A stretch of 64,000 nucleotides of DNA from contig DASVLX010000245.1 in the NCBI GenBank assembly GCA_036384655.1, positions 10,308-74,307 of the forward strand, read 5' to 3'. The DNA comes from DASVLX01 sp036384655 (lineage in GTDB: Bacteria > Actinomycetota > Actinomycetes > Mycobacteriales > Pseudonocardiaceae). Under the pieces are notes generated by a model. The model was not told the DNA's origin and did no database searches. It saw only the letters and a program-made list of their open reading frames with translations. The position numbers and the translations under genes are program-made. Position 1 is the stretch's first letter. Every line of letters begins with the position of its first letter. Positions 44,170 through 52,753 of this stretch are shown piece after piece.

Positions 44170-45747
44170 ATGGCACGACGAGCACGACGCGGCGGCGGGC
44201 GGACGGTTGCCTCGCTGATGCTGGCAACCGTGCTCACCGTGCTGACGACGGGGTTGACGGCGGCCTGCTCCGGCCCGGAGATCAGCGGCAGTGCCCAGCC
44301 CAGTGGTGAGAACGACCCGAACAGCGTGGCCGGCCTGCCGGTCACCAACGGTCCCAGCGGGCTCAGGGCGGACGTCGCGCCCGCCAAGCTCACCGTGAAG
44401 GGCACCGACAAAGGCGAGACCGACCAGCTCGCCGAGGACGCCCTGTCGGACATCTACGCCTACTGGTCCCAGGAGATGCCGAAGGACTTCGGCAAGGACT
44501 TCACTCCGCCGAAGAAGCTGATCTCGTACGACTCCACCAAGAGCAGCTTCACGGACTGCGGCCAGAACATCAATTCGGTGCAGAACGCGTTCTACTGCCC
44601 CACCGAGGACACCGTGTCCTGGGACCGGGCCGTGCTGCTGCCGGAACTGCAGCGGCAGTTCGGGCAGATGGCGGTGGTACTGGTTTTCGCCCATGAGATG
44701 GGCCATCTCGTGCAGTTCCACATCGGCGCCGTGAACACGTCCACCGACACGATCATCAAGGAACAGCAGGCGGACTGCTACGCCGGTTCGTTCATGCGCT
44801 GGACCGCCGAGGGCAACGCACCACACTTCCAACTGTCCACAGGGGACGGACTGGATCAGGTGATGGCCGCGATGCTGCTGTTCCGTGATCCGACCGGGTC
44901 GACGGACACCGGGCCGGACGCGCACGGCACCGCGTTCGACCGGATCACCGCGTTCCAGTACGGCTTCGAGGACGGGCCGCAGCGGTGCAACCAGATCAAC
45001 GCGCAGGAGATCCGGCAGCGGGTCACCGAACTCGGCTTCACCAACGCCAGCGAGGCACAGACCAACGACAACCTGCCGGTGAACGACCAGACCCTGGCCT
45101 ATCTGCAGACCAGCCTGGACGACAGCTTCACCGCGACGAAGTCGTTCGAGCCGCCGCGCATCACCGCCAGCGGCAACGGCTCCTGCGGTGACGGGTCCCC
45201 CAACACGCCACCGGCCAGCTACTGCGCCACCGCCAACGAGGTGAGCATCGACGAGACCCGGCTTCAGGCGATCGCGACGCCACCGGGGGACGGCACGCTG
45301 AGCACCGACGCCTCCGGAATCGGGGACTTCGCCGCGTTCGCGGAGATCGCCTCGCGCTATGTGCTGGCCGTGCAGAGCAACGACAAGTTGTCCATCAGCG
45401 ACACCACTGGCACGGACACGGCAGGCACCGACACGGCAGGCACCGACGCGGACAGGGGCACCAGCAGCACCGGTGGCGCCGGCGTGGGCGCCGATGCCGG
45501 GCTACGCACCGCCTGTCTCACCGGTGCCTGGGCCGGCATCGCCCGGCATGGCACCAGCGATCCGAACAACAAGCTCCGGCTCGGCTCCGACGACCTGGAC
45601 AAGGCGGTGGCGGAGCTGCTGTCCAGCAACAGCCTGATCGCCTCCGACAACAGCGGACATGTGGTGCCCGCCGGCTTCACGCGCATCACGGCATTCCGGA
45701 CCGGATTTCTGCAAGGTGCCAAGACCTGCACGAACCAATACCCCTAG
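44170..45747 (+). CDS. Neutral zinc metallopeptidase lipoprotein (second of a tandem pair)
   Basis: A 525-residue paralogue of the preceding gene, with lipobox LTAAC, HEMGH at 175-179 (FAHEMGHLVQFHIG), EQQADCYAGSFMRW and the same C-terminal blocks (NNKLRLGSDDLDKAV, RITAFRTGF). It carries a GTDTA repeat from a 15-bp tandem repeat (45409-45453). ATG 44170 is used; GTG 44140 is an alternative. Only 36 bp separate the genes, so the pair is likely one operon. The 3' end overlaps that of the convergent thioredoxin gene by 4 bp. Confidence 0.85.
   Translation: MARRARRGGGRTVASLMLATVLTVLTTGLTAACSGPEISGSAQPSGENDPNSVAGLPVTNGPSGLRADVAPAKLTVKGTDKGETDQLAEDALSDIYAYWSQEMPKDFGKDFTPPKKLISYDSTKSSFTDCGQNINSVQNAFYCPTEDTVSWDRAVLLPELQRQFGQMAVVLVFAHEMGHLVQFHIGAVNTSTDTIIKEQQADCYAGSFMRWTAEGNAPHFQLSTGDGLDQVMAAMLLFRDPTGSTDTGPDAHGTAFDRITAFQYGFEDGPQRCNQINAQEIRQRVTELGFTNASEAQTNDNLPVNDQTLAYLQTSLDDSFTATKSFEPPRITASGNGSCGDGSPNTPPASYCATANEVSIDETRLQAIATPPGDGTLSTDASGIGDFAAFAEIASRYVLAVQSNDKLSISDTTGTDTAGTDTAGTDADRGTSSTGGAGVGADAGLRTACLTGAWAGIARHGTSDPNNKLRLGSDDLDKAVAELLSSNSLIASDNSGHVVPAGFTRITAFRTGFLQGAKTCTNQYP
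45409..45453 (+). repeat. In-frame 15-bp tandem repeat in the second metallopeptidase
   Basis: Three units near GGCACCGACACGGCA (45409, 45424, 45439) encode Gly-Thr-Asp-Thr-Ala repeats in a linker. Confidence 0.85.
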
Positions 45748-46766
45748 AACAGCGCGCTGGCCAGCTGGCGGCGGGCTTTCGCCACCTGCGGGTCGTCCGG
45801 GGGGAAAAGCTCGAACAGCTCCACCAACTGCTTGCGGACCCGCTCGCGGTCGTCACCGGAGCTGCGACGGACCGCGGCGATCAGCCGTGTGAAGGCGGCC
45901 TCGACCTGCTGGCCGGCCAGTTCGGTGTCGGCGGCGGCGATCTGCGCCTCGACATCGTCCGGTGCGGCGTCCGCGCGGGCCACCGCGGCCGGGTCGGCCT
46001 TCGAGATCCTGGCCAGGAAGTGCACCTGGGCGAGTGCGATCTTGGCGTCCTCGTTGGCCGGTTCCTCGTCGAGAACGTGCTGGTAGATGCCCTCGGCGGC
46101 AGCGAAGTCGCCCCGGTCGATGGCGGCCTCGGCCTCGGCGAACCTCGGATCCTGCGACTCCTCGACGGGCTCGGCCGGCTCGGCCCCGCCGGCGTTCTGC
46201 TCGGCCGCGCGGATGCCCGGCATCCGGTCCCGCAGCGCGTCGAGCAGCGCCTTGATCCAGTCCCGGATCTGTGGCTCGGGCAGCGCGCCCGCGAAGGCGT
46301 CAACCGGCTGTCCGGCCGCGATCGCCACCACCATCGGAATGGACTGGACGCCGAAGAGCTGCGCGATGCGCGGGTTGGCGTCCACGTCGATCTTGGCCAG
46401 GCTCCACGTGCCACCGGAGGCGGCGGCCAGCTTCTCCAGCACCGGTGACAGCTGCTTGCAGGGGCCACACCAGCTCGCCCACAGGTCGACGAGCACCGGG
46501 ACCTGCATCGACCGCTCGATCACATCGGTCTGGAAGGTCGCCTCGGTCACGTCGATGACGGCGCCACTGGTGGAGCCGTTGGTCGAACCGCCGGTTGAGC
46601 CGGCTCCGGCGGACCCACCGTTCGGGGACGCGCCGGCGGATGCCGCGGGGCGCTGCTGCGCCGCGCGAGCCGCCTCCGCCCGCGCCTTGACCGCGGACAG
46701 ATCAACCGCACCGGACAGGGCGGCGGAAAGAGCGGCTGCGTTCTGGCGTGGATTGGGCCTTGTCAC
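45744..46766 (-). CDS. Thioredoxin-domain TPR protein (YbbN/CnoX-like)
   Basis: A 340-residue protein. Residues 1-70 are Ala/Gly/Ser-rich and disordered. Residues about 71-180 form a thioredoxin fold with active site WCGPC (Cys100, Cys103) in VLVDLWASWCGPCKQL. The rest is TPR-like helices (AEAAIDRGDFAAAEGIYQHV). This layout is that of YbbN/CnoX, a chaperone-like redox protein; here the CGPC site is kept, unlike in E. coli. GTG at 46764-46766. It matches Rv1324 near the glg genes, from memory. Confidence 0.9.
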   Translation of the reverse strand: MTRPNPRQNAAALSAALSGAVDLSAVKARAEAARAAQQRPAASAGASPNGGSAGAGSTGGSTNGSTSGAVIDVTEATFQTDVIERSMQVPVLVDLWASWCGPCKQLSPVLEKLAAASGGTWSLAKIDVDANPRIAQLFGVQSIPMVVAIAAGQPVDAFAGALPEPQIRDWIKALLDALRDRMPGIRAAEQNAGGAEPAEPVEESQDPRFAEAEAAIDRGDFAAAEGIYQHVLDEEPANEDAKIALAQVHFLARISKADPAAVARADAAPDDVEAQIAAADTELAGQQVEAAFTRLIAAVRRSSGDDRERVRKQLVELFELFPPDDPQVAKARRQLASALF

Positions 46767-47048
46767 ATGTCCATCCTGACACGTCCGTCACACCGCTCGT
46801 CCGCACCCGGTCCCCACCACCCGGGTGAACCCCACCTCGACCCGCGAGCGCCGTGGGCGCACCGGCGCGCGGCGGCACGACGAAGCCGACCGCGGCGGCC
46901 TGATCGACGGGCGACCCGTTCCCCCGAAAGGGCCGTGCATAACCCGAAAGTGCTGGTCATCGGGCCGCCAGCGCACGCGAAACACACGGGGGCCGGGTGA
47001 TGATGGGTGGGTGGACCGGTTATCGGTCGGGGATCGGGGAGCACACGG

Positions 47049-48473
47049 GTGGACCGGGACAGCGGCCGCGGGGAGCGGCGCCGCCATGGACGACACGCCA
47101 GGGTCGACGAAACCGCCGGCCGGCGATGGCGGCTGCTCACCGGCCACATCGTGGTCGGGCTGGTATCGCTGCTCGTGCTGGGCATGACCGGGTACGGCTG
47201 GGCGACCTACCAGAACCTCGCCGAGAGCGTGCACCGGTCGCCGGGCCAGCTCGCCGGGATCGCGGCATCGCTGGACGGCGACACCAACATCCTGATCATG
47301 GGGCTGGACAGCCGGCTGGACGAGAACGGCAATCCGCTGCCGCAGGGCATCTACGACGCGCTGCACGCGGGTGGCGCCGCCGACGGCGGGCAGAACGCGA
47401 ACGTGCTGATGCTGCTGCACGTGCCGGCGAACGGTGGCGCCGCCACCGCGATCTCCATCCCGCGCGACGACTATGTCGCGCTGCCCGGCTGCCCGGACGG
47501 CCAGTGCAAGGGCAAGATCAAACAGGCCTACGGTCTGGCCTTCGACCAAGAGGGCAAGCTGCTGGCCAGCCAGGGTGTGCCGGACTCGCCGGCCCGCGAG
47601 CAGCAGAAACGCGACGCCGGGCGGGCGGCCGAGATCGCCACCGTCGAGCAGTTCCTCGGCGGCGTGCCGATCGACCACTTCGTGGAGATCACGCTGGTCG
47701 CGTTCTTCGAGATCGCGCAGGTCGTGCAGCCGATCACGGTGTGCCTGCTGGCAGCCACCCACGACAGTTACTCCGGAGCCAGCTTCGCCGCCGGCAGGCA
47801 GGCGATCGACGCCTCGCAGGCGCTGGCCTTCGTGCGGCAACGGCGCGACGACCAGCGGAGCGACACCTACTACAACAACTTCACCGACCTGGACCGGGAA
47901 CGCCGGCAGCAGGCATTCATCGCGTCGCTGGCCTACCAGCTCAAGCAGGCCGGCACGTTCACCAACCCGAGCAAGATGTCCGACATCCTGCGGGTGGCCT
48001 CCCAGAACATCGCCGTCGACAGCGGCCTCGACCTGCTCACCTTCGCCTCCCAGGCGGCCAGTCTGACCAGCGGGAACATCACCTTCTACACGCTTCCGGT
48101 GGACCATTTCGGCACCAACTCGGGCGGCGAGTCGGTCAACTTCGTCGATCTCCCGCTGATCCAGCGCACCGTGCACACCCTGCTCTACGGCGACTCGTCC
48201 GCCCCCAGCACAGCCACCAGCACCGGTCCGGAGGGCGGCACGACACCGGCCGGTCCGACGCCCGAGACGGCCAACGCCCCCAGCACGATCACCCCCAGCA
48301 CCACCACCCCCAGCACCACCATGCCGACCGCGACGACCTCAGGTGAGACGACCTCAGGCGAGACGACTTCCATCACCCCGGTGCCCGGTGCGAACGGCCC
48401 GGCCGGATCGCCCGGACCCGCGCCAACCGACCTCAGTGAACTGCCCGGCGGCGGAATTCCGTGCGTCAAGTAG
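47049..48473 (+). CDS. LytR-CpsA-Psr (LCP) family cell-wall ligase-like protein
   Basis: A 474-residue membrane-anchored protein: a cytosolic Arg-rich N-terminus, one helix (LTGHIVVGLVSLLVLGMTGY), then the extracellular LCP domain with DTNILIMGLDSR, AISIPRDDYV, FVEITLVAFFEI and ALAFVRQRRDD. LCP proteins attach glycopolymers such as arabinogalactan or teichoic acids to peptidoglycan. The C-terminus is a Pro/Thr-rich tail with 15-bp repeats at about 48285-48370. GTG 47049 has GGGGAG 7 bp upstream; an earlier GTG at 47007 is less likely. Confidence 0.88.
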   Translation: MDRDSGRGERRRHGRHARVDETAGRRWRLLTGHIVVGLVSLLVLGMTGYGWATYQNLAESVHRSPGQLAGIAASLDGDTNILIMGLDSRLDENGNPLPQGIYDALHAGGAADGGQNANVLMLLHVPANGGAATAISIPRDDYVALPGCPDGQCKGKIKQAYGLAFDQEGKLLASQGVPDSPAREQQKRDAGRAAEIATVEQFLGGVPIDHFVEITLVAFFEIAQVVQPITVCLLAATHDSYSGASFAAGRQAIDASQALAFVRQRRDDQRSDTYYNNFTDLDRERRQQAFIASLAYQLKQAGTFTNPSKMSDILRVASQNIAVDSGLDLLTFASQAASLTSGNITFYTLPVDHFGTNSGGESVNFVDLPLIQRTVHTLLYGDSSAPSTATSTGPEGGTTPAGPTPETANAPSTITPSTTTPSTTMPTATTSGETTSGETTSITPVPGANGPAGSPGPAPTDLSELPGGGIPCVK

Positions 48474-48520
48474 CGAGCCCACTCCCGCGACCGCCATACC
48501 CGCTGATAGCTTCGGTTGTC

Positions 48521-49021
48521 ATGACCCGACCGCTGCCGTTCGACCCTATCGACCGTGCGGCCACGCTGTGGGAGGAGCGGATCGGCCCCGCGCACACGAT
48601 GGCCGCGGTAACGAACGTCATGCGCGTGCAGCAGATCCTGCTGTCCGCCGCCGACAACGCGCTGCGTCCGCACGGGCTGACCTTCGCCCGCTATGAGGCC
48701 CTGGTCCTGCTCTATTTCTCCCGCGCCGGAAGCCTGCCCATGCGCGTGATGGGACAACGGCTCCAGGTGCACCCGACCAGCGTGACCAACATCGTGGACC
48801 GGCTGGAGGCCGACGGCCTGGTGAAGCGCACCCCGCATCCCACCGACCGCCGCACCACGCTGGTCGAGATCACCGAGACCGGCAGAGACCGGCGGGTGGC
48901 CGCGACCGAGGCGCTCACCAGCATCCGATTCGGCCTGTGTGGCCTCACCGACCGGCAGACCCAGCAACTCACCGAACTGCTCACCAAGGTGCGCCGGGCG
49001 ACCGGTGACTTCGAGGACTGA
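48521..49021 (+). CDS. MarR-family transcriptional regulator
   Basis: A 166-residue winged-helix regulator: LRPHGLTFARYEALVLLYFS, MRVMGQRLQVHPTSVTNIVD (recognition helix), RLEADGLVKRTPHPTDRRTT (wing), then the dimer helix. ATG 48521 follows 47 bp after the LCP gene. No clear operator was seen upstream, so its target is open. The stop codon lies in a degenerate repeat tract. Confidence 0.9.
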   Translation: MTRPLPFDPIDRAATLWEERIGPAHTMAAVTNVMRVQQILLSAADNALRPHGLTFARYEALVLLYFSRAGSLPMRVMGQRLQVHPTSVTNIVDRLEADGLVKRTPHPTDRRTTLVEITETGRDRRVAATEALTSIRFGLCGLTDRQTQQLTELLTKVRRATGDFED

Positions 49022-49120
49022 ACTCACCGGGACTGAAACTCCAGGGACCGAGACTTCGAAGAACATTCCGAGGACAGCAGCTTCGGAGGCAGGAACTTCC
49101 GAAGACAGGAACTTCGTCGA
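49005..49120 (+). repeat. Degenerate tandem repeats of about 15 bp after the MarR gene
   Basis: About seven decayed units around AGGACAGGAACTTCG cover the last MarR codons and most of the gap to the next gene. The last two units (CAGGAACTTC at 49091 and 49106) are the best kept. Confidence 0.6.
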
Positions 49121-49135
49121 CGGGGAGGCCTCATC

Positions 49136-50158
49136 ATGGTGATCGGCCCGGTCAAGCTTCCGGCCAATCAGCCACGCCAGTTCTATGCCGGTGGTCAGGC
49201 GATCGCCGAACTACGCGGGGTCCCGCGCGTCGACGAGTTCCGGCCCGAGGACTGGGTCGCGTCCACCACGACCCGGTTCGGCCAGCAGCTTGACGGGCTG
49301 TCCACCCTGCCGGACGGTCTGCTGCTGCGCGACGCCATCAAGGCCGCGCCACGCGCGTGGCTGGGCGCCGACCATGTGACCGCCTTCGGGGCCGACCCCG
49401 CGCTGCTGGTGAAGCTGCTGGACGCTGGCCAGCGGCTGCCGGTGCACTGCCATCCGTCCGACGAGTTCGCCCACCAGCATTTCGGCTGCCGGTTCGGCAA
49501 GACCGAGGCATGGGCGGTGATCGGGGTCGGCGACAACCCGGATCCCACCGTCCACATTGGCTTCTCGAAGGCGGTCACCGCGGAGCAGCTGGCCGGCTGG
49601 GTCGCCAACCAGGACCGGGCCGCGATGATCGGCGCGCTGAACAGCGTGCCGGTCGCGCCAGGCGACGCGGTGTTCATCCCGGCCGGGCTGCCGCACGCGA
49701 TCGGGCGCGATGTGTTCGTGGTCGAACTGCAACAGCCGACCGACCTGTCGATCACGCTGGAATGGCGGGACTTCCTGGCCGACGAACGGGCCGGCCACCT
49801 CGGCATCGGTTTCGACGCGGCGCTGGGCTGCGTGGACCGCGCCGACTGGGGCGCCGGCGAGCGGTTCCGGTCGCTGGTCCGGCATGCCGGGGACGGCGAA
49901 CCGCTGATGGACCTGTTCGGCGCGCGGGCCGACGCCTTCTTCCGGGCCCAGCGGCTACGCGTCGACGGCGCGATCGAACTGGAACCGTCGTTCGCGGTGT
50001 TGATCACGCTGGACGGTGCCGGCCTGCTGCACACCGAGCGTGGTGGCAGTGTCGACGTGACGGCGGGCGACACCCTCGTCGTTCCGTACGAGGCCGGGGC
50101 ATCGACGCTGACCGGTGAGCTGACCGCGATCCGCGCCCGGCCACCGAAGACGCACTGA
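49136..50158 (+). CDS. Class I mannose-6-phosphate isomerase-like cupin protein
   Basis: A 340-residue zinc cupin. Metal ligands are visible in LPVHCHPSDEFAHQHFG (Gln/His pair replaced by His-x-His), the Glu of GKTEAWAVIG and the His of PAGLPHAIG. It converts mannose-6-phosphate and fructose-6-phosphate, supplying GDP-mannose for glycolipids. It is smaller than classic ManA (about 390-410), lacking part of the helical insert, as in Bacillus-like short forms, so another aldose or ketose phosphate is possible. ATG 49136 has GGGGAGG about 15 bp upstream. Confidence 0.8.
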   Translation: MVIGPVKLPANQPRQFYAGGQAIAELRGVPRVDEFRPEDWVASTTTRFGQQLDGLSTLPDGLLLRDAIKAAPRAWLGADHVTAFGADPALLVKLLDAGQRLPVHCHPSDEFAHQHFGCRFGKTEAWAVIGVGDNPDPTVHIGFSKAVTAEQLAGWVANQDRAAMIGALNSVPVAPGDAVFIPAGLPHAIGRDVFVVELQQPTDLSITLEWRDFLADERAGHLGIGFDAALGCVDRADWGAGERFRSLVRHAGDGEPLMDLFGARADAFFRAQRLRVDGAIELEPSFAVLITLDGAGLLHTERGGSVDVTAGDTLVVPYEAGASTLTGELTAIRARPPKTH

Positions 50159-50182
50159 AGGATCACCCGTGGGGTGGCGACC

Positions 50183-51202
50183 ATGACCGAGAGCCTCGCG
50201 TTCGACCGGCTTGAGTCGTACCGGCGCGAACTGACCCGGTACTGCTATCGCATGCTCGCCTCTCCGCACGACGCCGAGGACGCCGTGCAGGACACGCTGA
50301 TGCGGGCGTGGCGTGGGCTCGATCGGTTCGACGAGGGCCTCGGTGGCGTGCGGCCGTGGCTGTACCGGATAGCGACGAATGTCTGCCTGGACATGCTGAA
50401 GGGCCGTCAGCGGCGGGCACTGCCGGTCGAACTCGGTCCGCCCGGCGATGGCGGATCCGCGATGGGCGACGCGCGGCCCGAGGCGACCTGGGTGCGGCCG
50501 ATTCCCGACGCACTGCTCGCCGACGACGACGCCGACCCGGCGGCGGTGGCGATCGGGCATGAGACCGTGCGGCTCGCGTTCATCGCGGCGCTTCAGCACC
50601 TCGCTCCGCGCCAGCGTGCCGTGCTGATCCTCCGTGACGTGCTGAGCTGGCACGCCCGAGAGGTGGCGCGGCTGCTCGACGCCAGTGAGGACGCCGTCAA
50701 CGGAGCGCTGAAACGGGCCCGCGCGACGCTCGCCAGTGCCCATCCGTCGGCCGGCCCACCGCCCACCACGCCGGCCCACCCCGGGGTTGACCGTGCGCTG
50801 CTCGACCGGTACGTCGACGCGTTCGAGCGCTACGACGTGGACGCGCTGGTCGCGCTGCTGCGCGAGGACGCGATCATCGCGATGCCGCCGTTCGAGCTCT
50901 GGCTGCGGGGCCGGGCGGACATCAGGATGTTCCTCGCCGCGATGCGGGACGAGGGCGGCCACGACCGGGTGCTGCCGATCCACGCGAACGACTGCCCGGC
51001 CGTCGCGGTGTATCGCCCCAGCTCGGCCGGCGTGCCGGAACCGTACGCGATCATGGTCCTGGAGATCGCGGACGGCGCGATCGCGGCGATCTACGCGTTC
51101 CTGGACACGTCCCTGTTCTCCGCGTTCGGTCTTCCCGCCGACCGTCTTCCCGCCGACGGTCTTCCCGCCGGCGACCAGTTTCCGCCGCCCACCCGGTTGT
51201 AG
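50183..51202 (+). CDS. ECF RNA polymerase sigma factor, SigG/SigX5-like with SnoaL C-terminus
   Basis: A 339-residue sigma factor. Region 2 is YRMLASPHDAEDAVQDTLMR with RPWLYRIATNVCLDMLKGR, region 4 is LAPRQRAVLILRDVLSWHAR and VNGALKRARATL. After residue 190 comes a SnoaL-like domain (DRYVDAFERYDVDALVALLR, then AFLDTSLF), which in such factors replaces an anti-sigma factor. Near the C-terminus a 15-bp repeat encodes LPADRLPADGLPAG. ATG 50183 is used, with GTG 50174 possible. It precedes an SRPBCC gene, probably co-transcribed. Confidence 0.88.
   Translation: MTESLAFDRLESYRRELTRYCYRMLASPHDAEDAVQDTLMRAWRGLDRFDEGLGGVRPWLYRIATNVCLDMLKGRQRRALPVELGPPGDGGSAMGDARPEATWVRPIPDALLADDDADPAAVAIGHETVRLAFIAALQHLAPRQRAVLILRDVLSWHAREVARLLDASEDAVNGALKRARATLASAHPSAGPPPTTPAHPGVDRALLDRYVDAFERYDVDALVALLREDAIIAMPPFELWLRGRADIRMFLAAMRDEGGHDRVLPIHANDCPAVAVYRPSSAGVPEPYAIMVLEIADGAIAAIYAFLDTSLFSAFGLPADRLPADGLPAGDQFPPPTRL
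51129..51173 (+). repeat. In-frame 15-bp tandem repeat at the sigma-factor C-terminus
   Basis: GTCTTCCCGCCGACC is repeated three times with small changes, encoding Leu-Pro-Ala-Asp units 10 codons before the stop. Confidence 0.9.
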
Positions 51203-51256
51203 GAGGTGGACGGTGCGCGTCGCGCCGTCCACACCGACGACAGGAGCGTGACGACA

Positions 51257-51721
51257 ATGCGGGACTTCAGCACGGAATTCACCGTCGAGCAGACCCCGGA
51301 GCAGGTGTTCGCGGCGATCACCAACGTCCGCGGCTGGTGGTCCGGCGACATCGAGGGCGTGACCGACCAACTCGGTGCCGAGTTTGGCTACCGCTACCGG
51401 GACATCCACTATTCCAGGCAGCGGATCACCGAGCTGACGCCCTGCCGCCTGGTCAGGTGGAAGGTGCTGGACGCCTACCTGGACTTCACCGACGATCCTC
51501 GCGAATGGGTCGGCAGCGAGATCGTCTTCGAGATCGCGCCCGAGGGCGACCGGACCGTCCTGCGATTCAGCCATGTCGGGCTGACACCCGACAGTGAATG
51601 CTACGAGAAGTGCTCGTCCGCGTGGGCCTTCTACATCAACGACAGTCTCCGGGAGCTGATCACAACCGGCAAGGGGGCGCCCAACCCTGTCGAGAACGAC
51701 GATCCCGAACCAGCGCGGTAA
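51257..51721 (+). CDS. SRPBCC (AHSA1-like) domain protein
   Basis: A 154-residue START-like fold: DFSTEFTVEQTPEQVFAAIT, VRGWWSGDIEG, VGSEIVFEIAPEGDRTVLRF and the long C-terminal helix. These proteins bind hydrophobic ligands or act as Hsp90-type co-factors; no ligand is clear. ATG 51257 has AGGAG 10 bp upstream. It lies 54 bp behind the ECF sigma gene, a pairing common for such sigma factors, and may be part of its regulon. Confidence 0.88.
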   Translation: MRDFSTEFTVEQTPEQVFAAITNVRGWWSGDIEGVTDQLGAEFGYRYRDIHYSRQRITELTPCRLVRWKVLDAYLDFTDDPREWVGSEIVFEIAPEGDRTVLRFSHVGLTPDSECYEKCSSAWAFYINDSLRELITTGKGAPNPVENDDPEPAR

Positions 51722-51749
51722 TGGACCCGCCGCCGCTCCGGCGGCGGGC

Positions 51750-52718
51750 TCAACGCCGTTCCAGGCCGGCGATCAGTGCGTCGGCGGCCGCGTAGGGGTC
51801 CAACTCCCCCGCCATCACCTGCTTGCTGAACTGGGCGAGCGCGTCACCGCCGCGCAGGTCGCCGATCCGCGCGCGCAGCGCGGCCAGCGCGATCGCCTCG
51901 ACCTCGGCGCTGGCCCGGGCCAGTCGCCGGCGTTCCAGTTCACCATGCGATGCGAGCCATGCCTGATGTTCCTCGATGGCGGCGAGGACATCGGCGACGC
52001 CCTCGCCCGCCGACGCCACCGTGCGCACCACCGGCGGCCGCCAGGACGGGCCGGTGATCTCCCGGCGGCCGAGGGCGATCATGTGCCGGAGATCGCGGAC
52101 AACCTGGTCGGCGCCGTCCCGGTCGGCCTTGTTGACCACGAACACGTCGGCCACCTCGAGGATGCCGGCCTTGGCCGCCTGGATGCCGTCACCCATTCCC
52201 GGGGCCAGCAACACGACCGTGCTGTCGGCCAGGGACACGACGTCGATCTCGGACTGCCCGACACCCACCGTCTCGATCAACACGACATCGAAGCCGGCCG
52301 CGTCGAGTACCCGCAGCGCCTGCGGGGTCGCCCAGGCCAGCCCGCCGAGATGGCCTCGGGCGGCCATGGACCGGATGAACACGCCCCGGTCGGCGGCGTG
52401 CTCCCCCATCCGCACCCGGTCGCCCAGCAGCGCGCCACCCGAGAACGGCGATGACGGGTCGACCGCCAACACGCCGACCCGCCTGCCCTGCCGCCGGAAC
52501 GCCGACACCAGCGCCGATGTGGTCGTGGACTTGCCGACGCCGGGCGAGCCGGTCAACCCGATCACCCGGGCATGCCCGGTCCAGGGCGCCAGCGCCCTCG
52601 CCACCTCGCGGAGCAGTGGGCTGGCGTCCTCGACCATCGAGATCAGCCGGGCGATCGCGCGCGGTTGCCCGTCCCGCGCGCGATCGACCAGCTCACCGAC
52701 ATCGACAGTGGTTGGCAT
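51750..52718 (-). CDS. meaB: Methylmalonyl-CoA mutase-associated GTPase
   Basis: MeaB is the G-protein chaperone that loads and protects adenosylcobalamin in acyl-CoA mutases. The 322-residue product has Walker A GSPGVGKST, the DPSSPFSGGALLGDRVRM switch, IETVGVGQSEIDV and the VNKADRDGA base-recognition motif. The start ATG 52718 gives the normal N-terminus; a longer frame into the thiolase is rejected. It follows the thiolase after 35 bp on the same strand. No mutase gene is in the window. Confidence 0.94.
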   Translation of the reverse strand: MPTTVDVGELVDRARDGQPRAIARLISMVEDASPLLREVARALAPWTGHARVIGLTGSPGVGKSTTTSALVSAFRRQGRRVGVLAVDPSSPFSGGALLGDRVRMGEHAADRGVFIRSMAARGHLGGLAWATPQALRVLDAAGFDVVLIETVGVGQSEIDVVSLADSTVVLLAPGMGDGIQAAKAGILEVADVFVVNKADRDGADQVVRDLRHMIALGRREITGPSWRPPVVRTVASAGEGVADVLAAIEEHQAWLASHGELERRRLARASAEVEAIALAALRARIGDLRGGDALAQFSKQVMAGELDPYAAADALIAGLERR

Positions 52719-52753
52719 CGACAGTGCCTGGCATCCAGTGCGGTTGACCGGAC

